In this document: piece by piece, positions 47,301 to 61,993 of the stretch
How the letters are laid out: every line of letters starts with the position of its first letter
How positions within the stretch are numbered: position 1 is the stretch's first letter
From: Distichodus sexfasciatus
Taxonomy: Eukaryota > Chordata > Actinopteri > Characiformes > Distichodontidae
Assembly: GCA_032718565.1 (NCBI GenBank)
Contig: JAVGVS010000304.1
Location: 248,001 to 312,000, forward strand
Reading direction: 5' to 3'
Length of the DNA stretch: 64,000 nt
Notes under the pieces: generated by a model
Database searches by the model: none
Told to the model about the DNA's origin: nothing
Seen by the model: only the letters and a program-made list of their open reading frames with translations
Translations under genes and position numbers: made by a program

Positions 47301-50300
47301 GACATCCTATCCCCAGACTCTTGAACTCACTCCCTGCCATCACACTTCCCCCCCACACACACCTGGACTGTGAAGAAACTGATTCTGTTGCACCACTGCA
47401 CTTTACTTTACACACCACCGTCACTTTGATGCACAATAACTACTGTTATGATACTGCACTGCTGCCACTTATTTGCACAAACATTATATGCTGCTGTACA
47501 AATGTTTGCACATACACTGTACACATAAATAGCTGAATACAGTATCTGTCATATTATAACCTTCTACCTCGTGCACATCCAATGTAAAATGTCAACTTGC
47601 ACCTCTTTAAATGTTTGCATATTTGCACATATACTTGAAAATAGTACTTGAAATAGTCCGGATATAGTATCTATTATAACTCTACCTCTTGCACATTCAG
47701 TGTAAATGTCAATTTCAACCTGTTAAGAATATTGCATCCTGACTTGACAAAAAATTTTACCTCTATGTCTATTTCTAGCCTCTAATTATATATAAAAAAA
47801 AAAAAAATCCCTGTCTAGTTTAAAATGTATATTGCATATTGTCTGGTTAAAATGTATATTGTTTAATGTATATTTTAGTATTTCTACTTATTTATTGTCT
47901 ATCCCATGTGCCTAGTCGTGCCACTGCCTATTTATTCTCTGTTCTACTGTTCTTTGTTTGTTTGCACTGGAAATAACCTGGAGCCACGTCGTCTCGTCTC
48001 TCTATGTATCTGTACAGTATATAGCAGAGATGACAATAAAGTTGACTTTGACTTTGAAAATGCTCAAGCCCCCCCCCTTGACCTCAGAGGCCCTGCAGCA
48101 GCCACGATGACAGACAGACAGACAGAGGTAGTAAGGAAAGGGCTGCAGTACTTACATCCTGACTAACCTGTAATGACACCGTGTGGTAGCTGGCCGGCAC
48201 GCCCTCGTCCTCGTCCTCGTCACTGTGCGCATGAGAGGGCCGCTGACTCGTGGGTTTAGCTCGGCGGGATACGCCGTCCTTCTCTCGGGGCTTCTTCCGC
48301 AGACGCCCGGATTTGGAGTCATATTTGTGGCTCTTCTTTTTCTCATGGGAACGGTAACCTGTGGAGGCAGCGGAAACGGATACAGAAGACAGAGTTAGCT
48401 GCTAAGTTAACCTTTAAGCCGTCTTGCCTTTTCCCGTTTTTTTGTTGCCCTCGTGTCTTTCCTGTCTTTTCACTAATTTGAGGGTAAGGCGCCTTCCTTC
48501 ATCTTTCAACGCCCATGCCCTTCATTAATAACACGACTGTCTTGGAAGTACATCAAAAATATTTCCCCCTCCCGTTTTCATACCAGCGGAGGACAAAGAG
48601 TGACTCGTCTGCCTGCTAGCAGCAACGCTTCCATTAGCGTCGCCGCAGATTAGGGCCATGCGCTTTCATCGAAGCCGTCTTCACAGTGGACTGGTAAAGC
48701 CCTGCTTGACAGCAGGTATCTGCAAAAGTGCACGGAGCTCTCTGATCAATGAAAAGACCACGTCTAACGGCAGAGCCAAAAAAAGTGCTGAATGAGTCTT
48801 AACTAAGTCCGCTGAAGATAAGCGGCTGGAGAGACTTGTGTGGGGGATAAATGGAGAGAGGGCATACAAGTCACGCAGCAACATCGCCCCAAGTTAAATG
48901 ACTCGCAGCTTAAGGTGCCCCACCAAAGAGTGCAGAGACATTGACACATCCAATTACAGTGCTATGGAACCAGACTACACTAAGACTCCCTAATCCCAAA
49001 GGAGTCAATGTGCACATATGAGGCTTGGTGGAAACAAAAAAAAAAGATGGAACGCTATAGCGGAACTTGGCTTGAAATGAGAGCAGAGGAAATAGAATTA
49101 TGATGTCAGTTCACAGGAAGACAGCACAAGTTCTTAATTACTGCACTGTTCTGATCCTGCTGGATCTCGCTAAAGGACGGACGCCAAATAGCCTGAAGCA
49201 GGCATGGGTCGGTATGAAATTCTGATGGTATGATAACCTTAAGCAAAAATATCACAAGATTATGGTATCACGGTATTGCGAGTACAGCTCTAAAATTTAT
49301 GTTAAAATGTTTAGGTAAAAAACACCTTCTTTCCACAGGACAGAATTTAATTAAAATTTTAAACAACATTTACAATATTTTGAAGATTAGTAAATGTAAT
49401 TAATAACAAATAACTGAAATATTTTTTCCCCCCAAGAACCTAAACCTGCAGTTTAGCAAGGGTTTTGGAAACGTTCTAAACATTTCTAAACGCATACATA
49501 CTTAACACGATTAACATTTATTACGGAGAAAAAGTAAATATTTATTGTAGAGAAAACAGCTTTTCACTGCATCCACGTAATTTTACACAAAAAATATGCG
49601 CTTGTGTGAAATGCAAGCGGGGTTGGGGGGTCACCTCCTTCTGACATCACACACTGTTCACTGAATGCTCGTGTCAACCAGAGGGGGAGTGGGGAAGAGG
49701 TGGCGCATTAATCTAGCCTGAAGCAGCACCTGCTTGAAGGAGAGACAGCCGTGGCGTGGCCTATAGCGCAGGCATCAGCTAGAGGGAAAATATACCTATA
49801 AAGATATTTTTGCTGTTTGAGTATGTAGTTAAAATTAAGAGAAATCTCACACGTGTGACGTTCTGTGGGCGAGAAAGACGCTGATTTCTGGAAGACGCAC
49901 TAACCTCCATTTAGGCTGGCCTCCACAAACACTCTGATGGCCTTAACGCAGAGCTCGAAATTCTCCGGTGTAACATGCGCAGCATCTCGCACGATGAAAG
50001 ACAGAGACTCCACGCATTTGATAAGGGACTTAGTGTCATGCAAGCCCATGTCCTGGCCCAGCGTTAAACTGTACTGGTTGACTAGAGGAGGAGTCTGGGG
50101 TTTGGAGCCTGGAGCTACCAGTGCCTTGTTGCCCTCCAAGTCATCTTTCCCCACCTGTAAAGCACACAGACAAATACAATTCTCAGTGCGTCACAACTAA
50201 ACGAACTGTAGCTGTAATGTAACTGAAGCTTACAAAATATTTATTTAGTGTCCTGAGTTCATCTGAAGTAAACAGTAATCAAGGCATCAAGTCTCAGAGA

Positions 50301-53300
50301 GGAAAAGTAAATGGCACAACTGAACAGTATAGACTGCATACGAGCCGACTTGTGGGTTCATTGTGTACCACAGTTTCATCACTTTCAAAACATTTTTTCT
50401 TTCTTTTTCTATAGTATGATCTGCTTTTCATGAGCTTGTTTGCAGCGTAAAGTCTTGTTCACTCGTACACAAATTTAAGGCTATTTTTGATAGGCTGACA
50501 AAAGCCCTCGTATGGGCGGAACTCTAATGTTTGATCAATATATTTGATAATAAAGTACACTAAAGACAAGATCAAACAATAACCAATGAGAGCGTAGGAC
50601 AGGCATCGACAGAAAGGGGCAGGAAACGTCAGTTCAGCCCACAGAGCAAAAATCAAATCATGGCATTCGTTTCTTTTCACAACAGAACTGGTGACCGCCT
50701 GCTTGTACTCTGTTCACACTAGACAACTGTCTGATGTGATTGGGAGTCTTGAAGTTGTGTAATGTGAATAGTACAGTGATCCAAGACATTTTAGAACTGT
50801 GTAATGTGAATACGGCTTTAGGGGTCTGATTTAGAAGAATTCAACTACGTATTGTAGCTATTGTAGGTCACAACTAAATGTGACCTCTGCATTTGACCCA
50901 TCTGTGAAGGAGCAGTGGGCAGCTAACAAGGGCAGCGCCCGGGCAGCAGTGCTTGGGGACGGTACCTTGCTCATGAGTACCTCAGTGGTAACTTTACCAG
51001 CCCTGGATTCCAACCTGCGACCTTCTGATCACGGCACGAACACCCTACCGTTACGCCACCAACTGCCCCAATGTAATTGTTTATTGTATTATTTTTATTT
51101 AACATGCACATTTTCTAATGTTCTAAAATCCTATGTTGTTTAAAAATAAAAAATATTGTGTTCAATAGAGAAAGTAATTACAATACCACACTACTATAAA
51201 ACTGTGATATTTTTGCTTAAGGTCATCATACTCAGATTCTCATAGCAGCCCATGCTTAGAATGGACCCTAGAAGTGATGGAGTACTAAAGTGGAAAATAA
51301 GTGTGTGGTATTTGTCCGCTTACCACTAGCCATCCCACATCAACTTCAGTGGCGGAGCGGGGCATTCGAGACTTTCCATGCTCCGTGTAGACCTCAGAGT
51401 CAGAGGTATAGCCGCGGTCCAGAGTCACCTCGCTCTGATGGTGTGAGGTCAGCTCACTGTCGGATTGAGCACCTGGAAGTTGCAAGTGGTTCCATTTCAG
51501 TTAAGAGCACACTACTGATTTTGACCAAGCCCCAAACTACAAAAGAGCAGCAGATTTTTCATGGTTACCAGTGTCACTGTCAGGGTTGGTGCTGGTAATC
51601 TGCAGGGCAGCTGGAGGCTTGACCCCTGCCCCGATACACTCCAGAAGAGAGAAGAGTGTAAACCAGTCATCAGTGCAGTGGATGTTGGCAGCATTGGTTT
51701 TGAGCAGTTCGTGCAGGCCATAGGCCACCTCCCGGCTGACTTTGGACAAGACGTGAGGCTTCATCACCAAAAGCAAGCGCAGAGAGAGCAGGACCTTTGG
51801 GAGCAGGGAAGAGCACATCATCAATTTGGAGTGACTGTGTGTGTTTACTCGACTGTATATAGCACATTCAGTCTTATTTCATTAATTAGTTCCAGAATAA
51901 GCGACTAAAGTCAAAAAACTACGAAACTCGAATAAATCCCCAAAAAATCTGACCTAGACCCCCAATAAAAACACCAAAAAATATTTTATAGCGCCGTCAC
52001 ATGGAAATACAACAAGCCATGTTGTGTTTCGTATGTTACTGAAGAGCTTGTTGTATTTCCATGTAATGGAGCTATTAAAGATTTTTTGGTATGTTTATTA
52101 ATATATAAGGGGTATATAAGGGATGCACCAAAATGAAATTTTTGACCGAAACCGAAAACGAGGAAACACTTGGCCGAAAACAGAAACACCGAGAGAAATT
52201 ATTATAATTTTTTTTGTACCATTGCTGTTATGGCTGGGAGTGTGTGTACTTACCTCACTAAAGTTAAGGCACTCCAATTGCGTAAATTAATATTCATACT
52301 TCAAAGAATAAATCAATTATAAAAGTATAAAAAAAAATCATTTAGCACTGAATGCTGACATTCCAACAATGCACAATATCAAATAATATATAAATCTAAA
52401 TAAAATGTTTTACTTGATCCCACTCCTGAATAGCCTACAGAACTGACTGCTTAAAGACTGTAAAATGAAATATCTTCTCTCATAAAACATTAAAGTCAAG
52501 TGCATTTTAACACTGCACAACAAATGTGAACAGTTATTAATAAATATTTTTAATTATTATTTGTTTTAGCTTTATGTAGTATAAAAGTGCTGGAACTGTA
52601 GATCTAACTACCAGAGATAGTAGGAACAGTGTCTGTTTGATTGGATTTTTATTTTGCAGAGATATTCTATGACTTAATACTGTGAAGAAAAAAAAGGTTA
52701 GTGCCAGGTGAAAATACTTTTTATTAATTTGGTATCCTTCTGGATACAGAATAAATTATCTGATAACAAAAAATGAAATTTTTCTATATTTACCTTTTCC
52801 TATTGGTTACTCTCTAACATTATAAAAAGGAAAAAAAATATTTGTAAAATATCTGTTTGTGAAAGTATTTGTGAGATATTCTGCACACAAAAATATAAGT
52901 AAATGCGTAAAAACACATAATTGACATTTTCACAACATAAACAGTGTGTGTGAGCACGCACGTGAGCGCCATTACTCACTAAAATGCTACAGTTCAGTCA
53001 AATCTCCCCTTTATTACAGACTAAACTCATATTTTAGCTGATAACTAACCCAACTACCAGCATTCTACTCACAATACAGCCGTCTATTGAGATTTTCAGT
53101 ATCTATTCCAGAACGTCCATCAGTCACTCTATTGTGACGCAGCAGGGGATTGCGAGAAATATAGTTCTCTCCCAGAAACATCTGACAGTATTTTATGTAT
53201 TAACAATTTCATTTCATTACATATTAGGCTTGTTAGCGGTAATTTACTGAGCTTATTTTTAAACAACTAATGGTGATTTTTACAGGATTTAAAGTTTACT

Positions 53301-56300
53301 TTATTATTTTAGAATTAGTAACATAACTTTAAAAAGAAACAAAATAATCCGAACAATTACTCTATCAGCATATGCGTTAGATATTATTGGTATAAATGTT
53401 CTCTTGCAGCCTGTGGTTTTGGCCCAACAGCCAATTTGCTATCTAGTGCACTACAAAAGAAGTCAATAATTTTAGACACACTCCTCATGCACACCTGGGA
53501 GCTGATGTCCTCTCTCCGTAACAAACGTATAGCGAGTCTCAAGAGTCCCACTACCGCTCTCTCAACCAGGAAGCAGCTCTCATTAGCATGCACACACAGG
53601 TGGTACAGATGGTCCCGCACAGTCTGCCACACACATGACACTCTGTCCCTGCAAGCACAGACACTGTTACATACAAAGAAATCTAAAGGGCTAAAAATAA
53701 AACAACATGATCATGAAAACTGACTGCAATGTATTAAACTGTAAGAACACTACATACAGGACAGACCGGTCTCCTGTTTATGCATTTTTAGCCCTACAGT
53801 ACATGTTTGTGTCTTGATATTTTTCATTAGACTATATATGGGTTTATTGACACAGTCACAGAGAATTTACAGCTTATCAGTATATGGTTGAGATGACAGA
53901 AGCAGACTTGACTTAATATTCATCTTCATTTTAGGGGAGGGTATTGGCAAGGACCTCACGATACGATCTGTTTCATGATACATGGGTCACAATATGATTA
54001 TATCACGATATATTGCGATACTATATATATTGGGATATTCTACAGTTCAGTTCACTGAAAATGTAAAAACAGAGCTGAAATGCAAGTTGCTGTGTATGAT
54101 CTGGGTGGTCTTAATGAATCATATCACATTAATAATTCAGCCCAAACAACATAACTCTGAACTGAATTTTAACTTTATTGTCTTTGCATTTTAACACACT
54201 GAACTAGCGGACACCAAAAACATTAAGATAAAGAGCATAAGATTGAAAATAAGAACTTGAAGTGCCCAGTCAGTTCGCTGAGGCTGCTTGTAGTGCATGA
54301 TTCTACCCTTCGGAAGTTTTAGAGCTAGAAATCGATACGGTATATCGTGGAATGGTATATCGCGATATAATCTCAGATTCTGGAATGTGTGCCTGTAGTA
54401 TCTCATATTAATCAGAGTAAACCTTTGTACCTGTTTTCCAAAACAATACGCAACAGCATCTCCAGACAGAAAGCAGCATCTTCTTCATCATAAGTCTCTT
54501 CATCAGGAGTCACAGAGATCAAAGCCTGGCAGATAAAAATATATAATAATTGGACAAAGCTTGAAATAGAAGGGATAATTTTAATTAAACATGTTCAACA
54601 CCACTAAATGTGGTGTTTTAAACAATGTTCATAACATTCTTCCATGATCTAAGATCAGACAAATGATTGAGGATCTCACCTTCAAGAGTTCCTGTAAAGA
54701 CTCCAGCTGCAGGAACTTGCTCTCTGTGATCAGTTTTTCTGGATCACATTGCTAACAGAACGTTTGGAAGTTTGGAAATGGCATGAGAGAGCAGAATGAA
54801 AAAGAATGCGTTTCACAAGAGAACAGAAGGGCATGTGTCTTTATGAATACCTTTATACAAAGCAGAGCAGACTGTTTAGCTTCCTGGTTCTCTGTAGAAG
54901 GTCCGCGCAGTCCTGACTGCTCTGCGCCGCCACTTAACGTCAACCAGTTAACAAAGCTCAATACAGCCGACTCCCCCCTGAGAACGAGACAGACGTCAAG
55001 AGACAGTAAAAACAGTCTGTCATTTATAATCTAAAACAAGCGTACAGGTTTTTACCTGTTTGCTGGCATCTCTTCACGCTGCAGAGAAATCTTTCCACTA
55101 GGCTCCACGAAATCCTCAACCTTTATAAAGGAGAGAGGGGGATTATTACCGTCCAACAACATCAAGCTCATCTCCATTCATATAAAATCCGCCTTTTTGA
55201 CAGCAGGTGGCAGTATTACACACTTATAAGAATTAAGGCATTTCAAGGTTTCCAAAAATATAGGAAACAAATGAAAGAGCTGATCGTTCCTGCGTGGTCA
55301 AACCTACAAGTAATTTGAGTGTCAACATAAAAAGAATCGTAAGAAATGTGAAGGTCCCTCTCTCACCTCTACCATGGCCTTGGGTAAGAGCTCAGCCCTG
55401 AACAGTTGCAGCATGGCATCCATGATGTTCTTCCAGCCCTCTCGCAAGATGTCCCCGTGGCGGTGGGCGAGGTTGAAGACAGTTTTTGCTGCTACCTGAG
55501 CCTTCATGTTGCTGCCAAACACTGTGGGGAGATTCTCTACGGACTGAGCGCACAAAAACAAATACAGCACGGCGGAGATAAGCGCACTCAATTTGACACA
55601 CGACTTGTAATCAGTAACAAACAAAACAGACAGGCATGAAATAAATGCATGGCACACTATTCACCTGAATAGGTGCAAATTTACAACATTTACAAAACAC
55701 TCTTCTTATCAAGAGGTCCTTCCATTTCTTAATTACAGGGACAGTTTCCCTGCAGTTGGTTCTGGAGGCAGGACAAAGCTGCATTTGAACCTATAAGCTC
55801 TTGGTCCATAGACTAACATTCTACCGCTAGACCACCACAGCCCCATAGACCACAGACACAGAAAGTCAAAGATGAAACTTAAGATGACAAATTCCAAAAT
55901 TTTCTTTTATTTATTCTGGAAAATGAGTTTCTTTATTAGTCACTGCAACTACCATAAAAGAAAATGTCAGCAATGATGGTTAGCCACAATCAGATAATGT
56001 GGAAAGTGGCGTATGAATGTACAATACTTTTGTACACTAAAAGTGCACTAGTGCAGCAAAATGAAACACTGGGGGTGATGACGGGTGTACGTTAGGGTTT
56101 GGTACCTTTCACATTGAATCGATATCAGTACCAGTACTGGGGGTTCGGTACCGATACTCAACAGTATTTCATTTCAATACCTTGCTCTGAATTTGTAATA
56201 TCTCATTTGTATCATCATAAAAAATACAGTAATAATAAGCCCCAAACTAATTTCAAACATTTCTGATGTTGCAACTACAACATAAATTTATAATAAAAAT

Positions 56301-59300
56301 GTTCTAGAATCAATAACTAAAACTGATCAATCACTAATTACCTAAAGCTGCAGGAGTGACCATCGGTGCGGAGCTGGAGTTGCGGTTGTAGCTTTAAGAG
56401 CCTGTGTCCAACAAACACGTTTTTTTGCACTGAGAGCGGTCAAAATCTTACTTTCAGAGTGCTTTCTCAGCGCTTGTTGTTGCTAAGCGACAAACTTCCG
56501 TGTTTGTTCCTCTTTCATGTAAACACTGTAACGTGTTCCTTTGAGACATGAAGGTGCGTAATGCTCTAAACGATGAAGCTCTTAGGATTTGTAGTAAAAA
56601 TAGGCACTGTCAGCGATAAATCAAACACCGCACATTCATCCACCCGTAAATATATTTCATGTTTAACGGGGTGTTTCCTCAAGATGAAGCTGAGGAAGGT
56701 GTTAACCCCATTTCTGCATTTTGGGTGGCAAACGTTACATGTCGCGCTGTCGATTTCAGTGCAGTCACACAATCAAATGCTTTCGGCTTGTTGTCATGTT
56801 TTCAGATTTCCGTGCAGTTTCTCGACGCATGTGCTTTCTTCTCCTGGCAACCGTTGTCGTGGTAAACAAAACGAACACTATAGCTTACATAGCGAATGGA
56901 AATTGAACTGCAGTAAATATCTGTTTCTACCCTATTGCTGCTATAAATGTAAATGCCACTGAAACGCTGAGATTAATTTAAACCTTTCACCCAGTTCTGT
57001 ATGTCCCGCTCAGCTTGTGCGCGCCGCTGCAGACAAGCGCGTGAATCTACCGCAATGTGACACCGTTTGATTTTAAGTGTACTGATACCCGATAGTACAG
57101 ACATCATTCGGTCGGCACCTTTAAAAGTACCGAACTCTGTACTCAACCCTAGTGTACTGTACGTTTAGGATTCTGGTTGCTGACTTTTGAATGAACAGCA
57201 AACAAGCATGTATTCCAATTGGGAGGACAAACATAAAAGCCATTGCAATACTGCACACAGGAATGATAGGCATAAACATTTTAGCTTCTTTCACTGAGAA
57301 ATATTTTGTAAAACTGCAGAATTACCTCACTGCTTAGCGTGGTGAACTTGCAGAGCGATATGATCAAGTTGTCAAAGACGTCACTGAAGCCGTAGTGTGC
57401 CGAGATCATGGCGCATTTCCTAGAATGAGTGAAAGTTTGTGGTGTAAAACATATGCTTCCTTTCAAATTCACTTTGGAGTGGAAAAACTGTGGGGGGGCG
57501 TGATAAGCCGTTTGATAATCATGCATGCTTTAGTTTGTCAATTCACTTATGATCAACAATTTCCTCAGTGATTCAATCTCTCTCCAACCTGAAGCCTGTG
57601 ATGGCTTTCTGAATGATGGCATCCTCCAGGCTCTTGTCAAAAACATAGGAGAGGGCAGCGATGGTCGGGCCCCACGTCATGGTGAACAAGTCGTGGTCGT
57701 AGCTGCCTGTGGGCACGTGGAGGAAGATCCCTTCAGAAGAGGCCCCACGGTGCAGCAAAACACTCCAGACGTAGTTCTCCTTCACAAGACCCGTCTGCTC
57801 ATCAGGCATGACAATCTCTTCATTCCTGTAAGGCACAATGTACAAATAACTTCTCAGGGCCAAATAAGGCAAGACCTCTGGGATGAAAAGTTTCCAAAAT
57901 CTCCAAAAGCATTTGGCTGAGGTTCCCAAATGAGAGTGTTATAGTTCACCAAGGGAACCTGTTCTTCATATTTGTTCCATAGAGTTTTCATATTTACATC
58001 ATTTAGTGGACACTCTTATCCAAAGCAACTTCAGTTGCCCTTAACTTGGGTTTAAGGGTTTTGGTCAATGTGGTGGCCTAGTGATGTGATACTGAGACCA
58101 AAAGGTCACAGGTACAAATCCTGCTCCATTTTACTGCCTACAGCACAACCATTCTTGAGCCCCTGAGGAAGGCCTTTAACCCCAAGTTGCTCCAGGAAGA
58201 CTGCCCTTGTAATTAAGAAATGGATTTAAAGGATTAAAAAAGCCTGCTAAATTCTGTAAATTTAAATGTCGAAGTGACGGTAGTTTTGGTAGCAGGATAG
58301 ATCTGTATTTAAACCTATGACTTTTCAGTTTGTAGGTGAGTATTCTACCACTAGACCACCAATACAACACTATCCAATACTCAGCCTTAAATGAACAGTG
58401 GCTCCAACTGAGTCACTTAACTTTCCAAACTCAACATCTAGACAGTCCAAAACATGTAAATATGAAGGTAAAAAGCAAATGTAAAAAGTCTGCTAAGCCT
58501 TACTTGATGGTGTTATAGATATCTTCCAACATGTCCTGGTCAAAGTCCTGACCACCATTCACACCTTTCAGATTCTTCTTGAATTGCTGCATTAAAAAGA
58601 GAGAAGAAAGGAAGAAAAAGATTAAAAGATTAAAATTCCAGCTAATTACAGCAACATCCTCCTCCTCTCGCCTTACAAATCCAATAATGGGCTCTCGGTT
58701 TACTGCTGCTCATGTACCCCAAGTGTTGGTGTTGGGCAGACTGGTCTAAGGCCAAACGCAGCTCAAATAAACACACAACACATATCCACTGCTGAGTGAT
58801 GCCGTTAGGCCACCATTTTACGGAATTCTTTCTTAATGGCAAGCAAAGCAAAGGAAAGTTCAACCCCCAGGAGAGAAGGATGAACAGAAAGAGAAATAAA
58901 CAGTAAGGAGGAGCAAACAGTGAGGGAGAATAGTGGGAGGGATCATCCAGCAAGGCTTGTGTTTTTCATTTGGGAGCCCCGGACCAGACACTCATTCTAG
59001 CCGCCTCGGAGACGAGACAGCTGGACTCACATTGGCAGCCCCAGAGCGCTGTGGTCTCTCAGCTTCAAGAGCTCCACTTTCACTCGCAACTCTCTCCTGC
59101 TACTTAGCCCCAAAGCACGCAGTGTGAATAGCTCCGGATCGAGTTCCAAGAGGTCGTCCTTTACAACCTTTTGTGGCTGAATTTTCTGACTGATTATTGT
59201 GCTAAATATCTGACATAAATATTGTAAAAATTCTTTTAATTTTTTTTTCTACTAACTTCCCACTTTCAAGTGCTATCACACGGGTGAGGCAAAATGATCT

Positions 59301-61962
59301 CATGCCTATAACCATAACAGAAGTCACCATAACAGAAGCTACCATCAATTGGCATAGATGCAAGTAAATTTATCTTCGACATAAAACCAACATGTGACGG
59401 ATATTTATGCACACTGCCATTTTACAGTAAGTGATGATCTAATATTAAGCAGCTGTTCACAGCCGCTGCTACAAGAGCCATTTAAAGCTCTGAAGTGCGC
59501 ATTAAAACACAAATACAGTCTGTATGGATGTACTGATTAAACTTTTTTCGTCCCTAAACCGATCCAAAAATCTGGGATTTGAATATTGTGTCAATCCCAA
59601 GTTCTGATCCAAGTAATCAGTGGCAAAGAAACTGGGATAATTCTTCCATGTGTGAGGCAACATTATCCTTGACTTAAACAATGCTTTTTAAAAGTAACTG
59701 CATCAGATCTCTCGCACATGTTTATCATCCCACTGACTTGAAATCCCAGACACTAATTACACCTTCAGAGAAACTACAAATTCTTGAGACTTTTGTCTCT
59801 CACAAATATGTAATATTTGATCATTTTCCAGAAAAAAAACAAGTGACAAATTGAAATATTTTGTCTAATTTCTTTTGAAAATCTGATGGTCATATTTATC
59901 TGTTATAAAAATGATAAAGGGTTATGAAGGTTTAACCTTTAAGAGGATAAAGGGTAACAACCCTATATATAACTGATTAAAATGATAACAAAATGCAAAC
60001 ATTAAACATCAGTCACCAATTAAGATAAATTAAAGTAATATAATATATAATTTAAAGAAATGTGTTGGCCCAACAAACAAACAAACAGGCTCATAGTTCA
60101 TGAAGCCCAGTCCAGCTGCTGGAGTCAGTACAGGAAGGATATTAGGGCTGCAACTAACGACTACTTTGATAGTCGACTAGTCATCAACTATTAAAACGAT
60201 TAGTCGACTAATCGGATTATAAATTGCATAATTATAAAATGGCTCCGATTTAGCTACCAGCTTTTATATTTAGTATGAGGTTATTTAAATTTTGTGGTAA
60301 ATAATAAAGACAAGAAAGATAAACTCAAAAGCAAGAAAGTTCACTCAAAAGCATATTTTAATAAATAAGTTTCTTGTTTGCCTTATCTAGCCTGACGATG
60401 GCTCCTGGTTTTGTGATGGTACTGAGAAAATGGTAACATACCATTATAACATTTATGAGCGAGTGACAAAGGCGTTGGTTACTTTACCGTTTTGCGTGCT
60501 TATTAAACGTATAAGAGCTAACTATTAAATTATAATTATATGGTCGATAAACTATAACTTGCGTTTAACTGACCCGTCGCCGTTCCTCTTCCTCCGACAT
60601 CTTTGGTTTTTCTGTAGGAACTTTCTTAAGCCAATCACAAAACCAGGAGCCATCGGCCAATAGGATTCGCAGGCAGAAACTGCCAAAACCCCGCCCCCAA
60701 ACTGTCCAAACCCGCCCCTTTCAAACCACACGCGTAGAAATCTCACTCGAGCAAAAAAGCCGCTCGTCGGTAATCTACTTTGTGCGCGAGGACATTTAAC
60801 ACATCGAGAGGAAAGACATTCAAGAGAGGAAAAATACAGTTTGCGCACAATATCACAACCGTGCACTCGATTCTTAATTTTGTGCTCTCGAGTGTCACAT
60901 TTGCGCTCGCAAAATTTTTGCAGCAAGCCATTTTGCGCGCTCTAGTTTTGGCGTTGATGTGACGCCATAGGGCCATTCTTCTAGCTGTCACTGAATGCTA
61001 TTGCACAAGAGCGAATCTCACCAGAGTGTGGTGTATTGGTGCACTCTATTGGAAAGCGGTAGTATTGCACAGGTAGAAAGGAAGGAAAACGTTTCACACC
61101 GTTTAAAAATACGTCTGGCGACAATTACCGACTTATCGACAATCATATTCGTCGGCGACTATTTTTATTGTCGACAACGTCGAATAATCGTTGCACCCCT
61201 AAAGGATATATAATATTAGTGTATCTCTAACAATCCATACCAGTTTGAAAGACTGATGACTCACCTCCACAGTCATGGGGATGTTCTGCTTGCGAACATT
61301 GTGGTTGTGCTGATCTGTGTTCAGCATAATGACAGCATAGGCCAATGCAAAACCCGCATCATTTGTCAGGAAAGGATTGCCATTCACTTTCTAAACACAG
61401 AGAAGACAGCGGCATTACAAATTGACCCAGTATAGCAATATGTCTTCACTACGGGTAAAAATAAACCCTATAGATATGTATAGTTAATTTATAATAAGTA
61501 CAATGAGACTTAGCAACTGCTCTAAGATCAGCCCTGTCTGTAAAGGTCAGGCAGTGAATCCATTCTCAACTGCCACAACAGGGAAGGAGGTGACCTTGCG
61601 CGTCTATTTGGTGCTATGATATGAGCACAATTGCAGTGACTGAGGCCTGAGACTAAGAAAAAACATTACTACAAATACTTTCCAGGTCACACGGGGAACA
61701 GCCTTCCATATTTAAGGAGCACATTCTCCCCTTTGCCAGGCACGGCTGCGTATCCCACCGCAGGACGGATGCTTATGTCACACTTCCCCGCTGCGACACT
61801 TTCCTTTTCTCCTGATTACCTGCATGACTAATGGGCTCCGTCCTTGATCCCTGGTGGGTTGCTGTTCCATTCTCACTAATTACCTGATGATGGGGCCAGT
61901 TGGTGGCCGGGATTGCCTTAGCGTGCGGTAATGGAAGAAGTGTGTGGGTGTGCGAGTGCCAC

Positions 61963-61993
<31 letters not shown>

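Noticed and set aside
57985..58260. Possible tRNA gene from the B-box-like GGTACAAATCC
   Set aside because: No cloverleaf or A-box partner is visible. It fits a dispersed repeat better.
60552..60926. A 124-codon minus-strand frame in the hAT element
   Set aside because: It is interior to a non-autonomous hAT element and shows no BED finger, DDE or dimerisation motif.
56093..61201. Both complete hAT elements measuring 1059 bp, suggesting one family
   Set aside because: Their terminal and internal sequences differ, so equal length appears to be coincidence.
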